From the NCBI GenBank assembly GCA_964614375.1, contig CAZTLI010000255.1, positions 1-7,782 of the forward strand: a stretch of 7,782 nt of DNA, in the 5' to 3' direction. The translations under genes and the position numbers were made by a program. This DNA is from CAZTLI01 sp964614375. GTDB taxonomy: Bacteria; Chloroflexota; Anaerolineae; Aggregatilineales; Phototrophicaceae. The notes under the pieces were generated by a model. The model ran no database searches. It saw only the letters and a program-made list of their open reading frames with translations, and was not told where the DNA came from. Position 1 is the first letter of the stretch. Each line of letters opens with the position of its first letter. Below are positions 6,042-7,782 of this stretch, one piece after another.

Positions 6042-6321
6042 TATGCTCACCCGCCTCCAAACCATCATTCACGAACGTAAAGTTAATCCGTCTTCCGAAA
6101 GTTATACAAGTGCGCTATTTGCGCGTGGCACCAACAAGATTGCCCAAAAAGTGGGTGAAGAAGCGGTGGAGGTCGTCGTCGCCGCACTGGGGCAAGGACG
6201 CGAATCACAGGTGGCTGAACTGGCTGACCTGTTTTATCACACGCTGGTATTGATGGCTGACCTCGACATCACGCTGGATGATGTCTATGGCGAATTAGAG
6301 CGTCGTCATAAGCCCAAATGA
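6031..6321 (+). CDS. hisE: Phosphoribosyl-ATP pyrophosphohydrolase HisE
   Basis: HisE removes pyrophosphate from phosphoribosyl-ATP to give phosphoribosyl-AMP, the substrate of HisI. The 96 residues have the all-helical MazG-like fold signature: KVGEEAVEVV (40-49) supplies the Glu cluster 43, 44 and 47, and AELADLFYH (62-70) supplies Glu63 and Asp66, likely magnesium ligands. SYTSALFARGTNKIAQK just before is typical of HisE. Adjacent ATGs at 6031 and 6034 could both start it, and the upstream Shine-Dalgarno match (AGGCGAAG, about 6019-6026) is only moderate. The start overlaps the hisI stop, so coupling is likely. It is the last recognisable his gene here. Confidence 0.95.
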   Translation: MMLDMLTRLQTIIHERKVNPSSESYTSALFARGTNKIAQKVGEEAVEVVVAALGQGRESQVAELADLFYHTLVLMADLDITLDDVYGELERRHKPK

Positions 6322-6393
6322 TGCTCAGTCGTTGTCTATTGCAGTGGACAGCATCCAATGTTATTGTTGCAATCTATTTGAAGGCTATTGGTT

Positions 6394-6399
6394 GGAGGG
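6394..6399 (+). promoter_or_regulatory. Ribosome binding site that suggests a TTG start for the thioesterase gene
   Basis: GGAGGG is the only strong Shine-Dalgarno match between hisE and the conserved thioesterase sequence. It lies 4 nt before an in-frame TTG at 6404 (6 nt counting from its GGAG core) and 25 nt before the ATG at 6425. It therefore favours the TTG. Confidence 0.45.
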
Positions 6400-6403
6400 C
6401 AAG

Positions 6404-6826
6404 TTGCCATCTGATAACAGCGTGATGTCTGAGACCACCTTTCATGTGCGCTATGCCGAAACAGATGCGATGGGCGTCGTCCATCACGGCAGTTACATCG
6501 TCTACTTTGAAGAAGGCCGCAGCAATTATATCCGGCAGCGGGGTGATAGCTATGCCGCGTTTGAGCGTACAGGATACTATCTGGTGGTCAGTGAAGTCGG
6601 GGCGCGGTATCTAAAACCCGCGCGATATGACGACAAAATCACCGTGCGTTGTTGGATAGAGGATTTAAAGAGTCGTCAACTCACCTTCGGTTATGAAATT
6701 GTCGCTGTAAAGACGGAGGATGTCCTCGTGACCGGGTTTAGTAAGCACATTGTCGTTTCACATGATGGGCGTGTAGGTCGCATTCCAGACCAGTGGCGCG
6801 CGTGGCTGAACACCGCATCTTCATAA
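6404..6826 (+). CDS. Acyl-CoA thioesterase, YbgC/FadM-type hotdog fold
   Basis: Proteins of this 4HBT hotdog family hydrolyse acyl-CoA thioesters; the actual substrate cannot be read from sequence. With TTG at 6404 the protein has 140 residues, the usual size. The conserved stretch VRYAETDAMGVVHHGSY (about 15-31) contains the catalytic-type Asp21, followed by a FEEGR helix (Glu36/Glu37). The rest matches the family's beta-sheet half. Other possible starts are TTG 6332 (164 residues, with a Cys-rich extension not expected in the family), GTG 6422 and ATG 6425. TTG 6404 is chosen for its ribosome binding site, but ATG 6425 is a fair alternative. It lies 82 nt after hisE with no visible terminator between, so it may be read from the his transcript, though no metabolic link is evident. 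Confidence 0.85.
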   Translation: MPSDNSVMSETTFHVRYAETDAMGVVHHGSYIVYFEEGRSNYIRQRGDSYAAFERTGYYLVVSEVGARYLKPARYDDKITVRCWIEDLKSRQLTFGYEIVAVKTEDVLVTGFSKHIVVSHDGRVGRIPDQWRAWLNTASS

Positions 6827-6832
6827 CACCGC

Positions 6833-6861
6833 TTGCTATCATCCATCAGATTCGTTTAAAT
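6833..6861 (+). promoter_or_regulatory. Weak candidate promoter before the dGTPase-family gene
   Basis: TTGCTA (6833-6838) and TTAAAT (6856-6861) are spaced by 17 nt, each matching 4 of 6 consensus bases. The region is AT-richer than its surroundings. It is the best pair in the 81-nt gap between the thioesterase stop and the next start, but such matches also occur by chance. Confidence 0.22.
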
Positions 6862-6907
6862 TGAGATACTTTAATCGCGCACGAACTCAGATGTATCGAG
6901 CACATTT

Positions 6908-7782
6908 ATGTTAATTACACGTCAAAAATTAGAGGAAAATGAAGCCCATGTGCTGGCGCCCTATGGCCTGTTGAGTGGGAAAAGCAAGGGGCGCCGCCAT
7001 CACGACCCGGAACCACTCTATCGCACCGCATTCCAGCGCGATCGCGACCGCATTATTCATTCAGCCGCATTTCGGCGTCTGGAATATAAGACCCAGGTCT
7101 TTGTGAATGATGAGGGCGATTATTATCGCACGCGCTTAACGCATACGCTGGAAGTGGCACAAATTGGTCGCACCATCGCGCGCGGGCTGGCACTCAATGA
7201 AGACCTTGTGGAAGCAATTTGTCTCGCCCATGATCTCGGTCATCCGCCTTTTGGACATGCGGGCGAACAGGTCTTAAATACCTTGACCGAAGCCCATGGC
7301 GGATACAATCACAATCATCAGAGTTATCGTGTGGTGACCGAACTTGAACACCGCTATCCGCAATGGAATGGCCTGAACCTGACCTTTGAGACACTTGAAG
7401 GCATCGCCAAACACGAAACTGAGTATGATGTTAGCAAACTGAGTGAATTTGATGCACAAACACGGGCGAGCCTGGAGGCCCAGATTGCCAATGTCGTGGA
7501 TGAATTGGCCTACAATACGCATGATCTTGACGACGCCTTGAAATCGAACACGATTCTGCCCGATCAATTGGCTGATGTTGAATTGTGGCAAGTATTATGT
7601 GACAATTTGGGTTGGAATGGTTCACGCATGGACGAGACGACTCGCCATTACTTCATTCGCGAAATGGTCGGTTTAGAGGTTAGTGATGTGCTCAAGGCTA
7701 CCGCGGAGCGATTGGAACAAATGAACCCGAAATCGCCTCTTGATGCCCAGAAGCTCGACCACAATATCGTCAGTCACAGCGA
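6908..7782 (+). CDS. dGTPase-family HD-domain triphosphohydrolase (3' end outside window)
   Basis: This family hydrolyses deoxynucleoside triphosphates, classically dGTP, to the nucleoside plus inorganic triphosphate and so trims dNTP pools. The visible 291 residues include the signature blocks RDRDRIIHSAAFRRLEYKTQ (44-63), YRTRLTHTLEVAQIGR (73-88), AHDLGHPPFGHAGE (107-120) and DELAYNTHDLDDAL (198-211). His79, His108 and Asp109 are the expected HD metal ligands, with the final acidic ligand in the 198-211 block. The frame stays open to the last base, so the C-terminal part is missing. The ATG at 6908 has only a poor Shine-Dalgarno match, but the family match begins within about 40 residues and no better upstream start is in frame. 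It resembles the dGTPase-like subgroup more than enteric Dgt, so strict dGTP preference should not be assumed. Confidence 0.93.
   Translation, partial: MLITRQKLEENEAHVLAPYGLLSGKSKGRRHHDPEPLYRTAFQRDRDRIIHSAAFRRLEYKTQVFVNDEGDYYRTRLTHTLEVAQIGRTIARGLALNEDLVEAICLAHDLGHPPFGHAGEQVLNTLTEAHGGYNHNHQSYRVVTELEHRYPQWNGLNLTFETLEGIAKHETEYDVSKLSEFDAQTRASLEAQIANVVDELAYNTHDLDDALKSNTILPDQLADVELWQVLCDNLGWNGSRMDETTRHYFIREMVGLEVSDVLKATAERLEQMNPKSPLDAQKLDHNIVSHS

Noticed and set aside
6359..6382. Seven-codon mini-ORF between hisE and the thioesterase gene
   Set aside because: It lacks a ribosome binding site and a following terminator, and such short frames are common by chance.
6332..6403. N-terminal extension of the thioesterase from TTG 6332, with a Cys-rich YCC stretch
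   Set aside because: It has no ribosome binding site, the extension is not expected in the hotdog family, and a much better site lies just before TTG 6404.
1..7782. Mobile elements, CRISPR repeats, tandem repeats or attachment sites
   Set aside because: No transposase or integrase sequence, regular repeat array or flanking direct repeats were seen when reading both strands.

Overview
The window looks like a stretch of an ordinary, mid-GC bacterial chromosome. It has Shine-Dalgarno sites, sigma70-type promoters, tight gene packing and no mobile elements. No marker gene fixes the lineage. The unfused hisI and hisE and the full-length SelB would suit something like a Chloroflexota bacterium, but that is a weak inference from general impression.

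Layout: (1) The first 0.5 kb holds a charged, probably coiled-coil protein of unknown function whose reading frame is open to the window's left edge. (2) selB (523-2400, +) encodes the selenocysteine-specific elongation factor with all GTPase motifs and the winged-helix tail. (3) A SAM hydroxide adenosyltransferase (2413-3279, -) converges on selB with only 12 nt between the stop codons. (4) The roughly 0.3-kb gap at 3280-3575 is the regulatory centre of the window. It holds two divergent sigma70-like promoters whose -35 boxes overlap, then on the + strand a leader RNA with a 21-codon ORF, alternative hairpins and a clear intrinsic terminator that ends just before hisH. (5) hisH-hisA-hisF-hisI-hisE (3576-6321, +) form a compact operon with gaps of 5-6 nt or short overlaps. 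(6) A YbgC/FadM-type hotdog thioesterase follows, possibly cotranscribed. (7) A dGTPase-family HD phosphohydrolase (6908 onward) runs off the right edge.

The five his products carry out one continuous piece of histidine biosynthesis, in the order HisE, HisI, HisA, HisH/HisF. They take phosphoribosyl-ATP to imidazole glycerol phosphate plus AICAR, which returns to purine synthesis. hisG, hisD, hisC, hisB and the phosphatase gene are not in the window. The terminator and leader before hisH suggest transcriptional attenuation, but the leader ORF has only two His codons, so histidine specificity is a hypothesis.

No new multi-gene system was found. The most interesting items are the candidate his attenuator, the interlocked divergent promoters, and the identical translational-coupling junctions at hisF/hisI and hisI/hisE.
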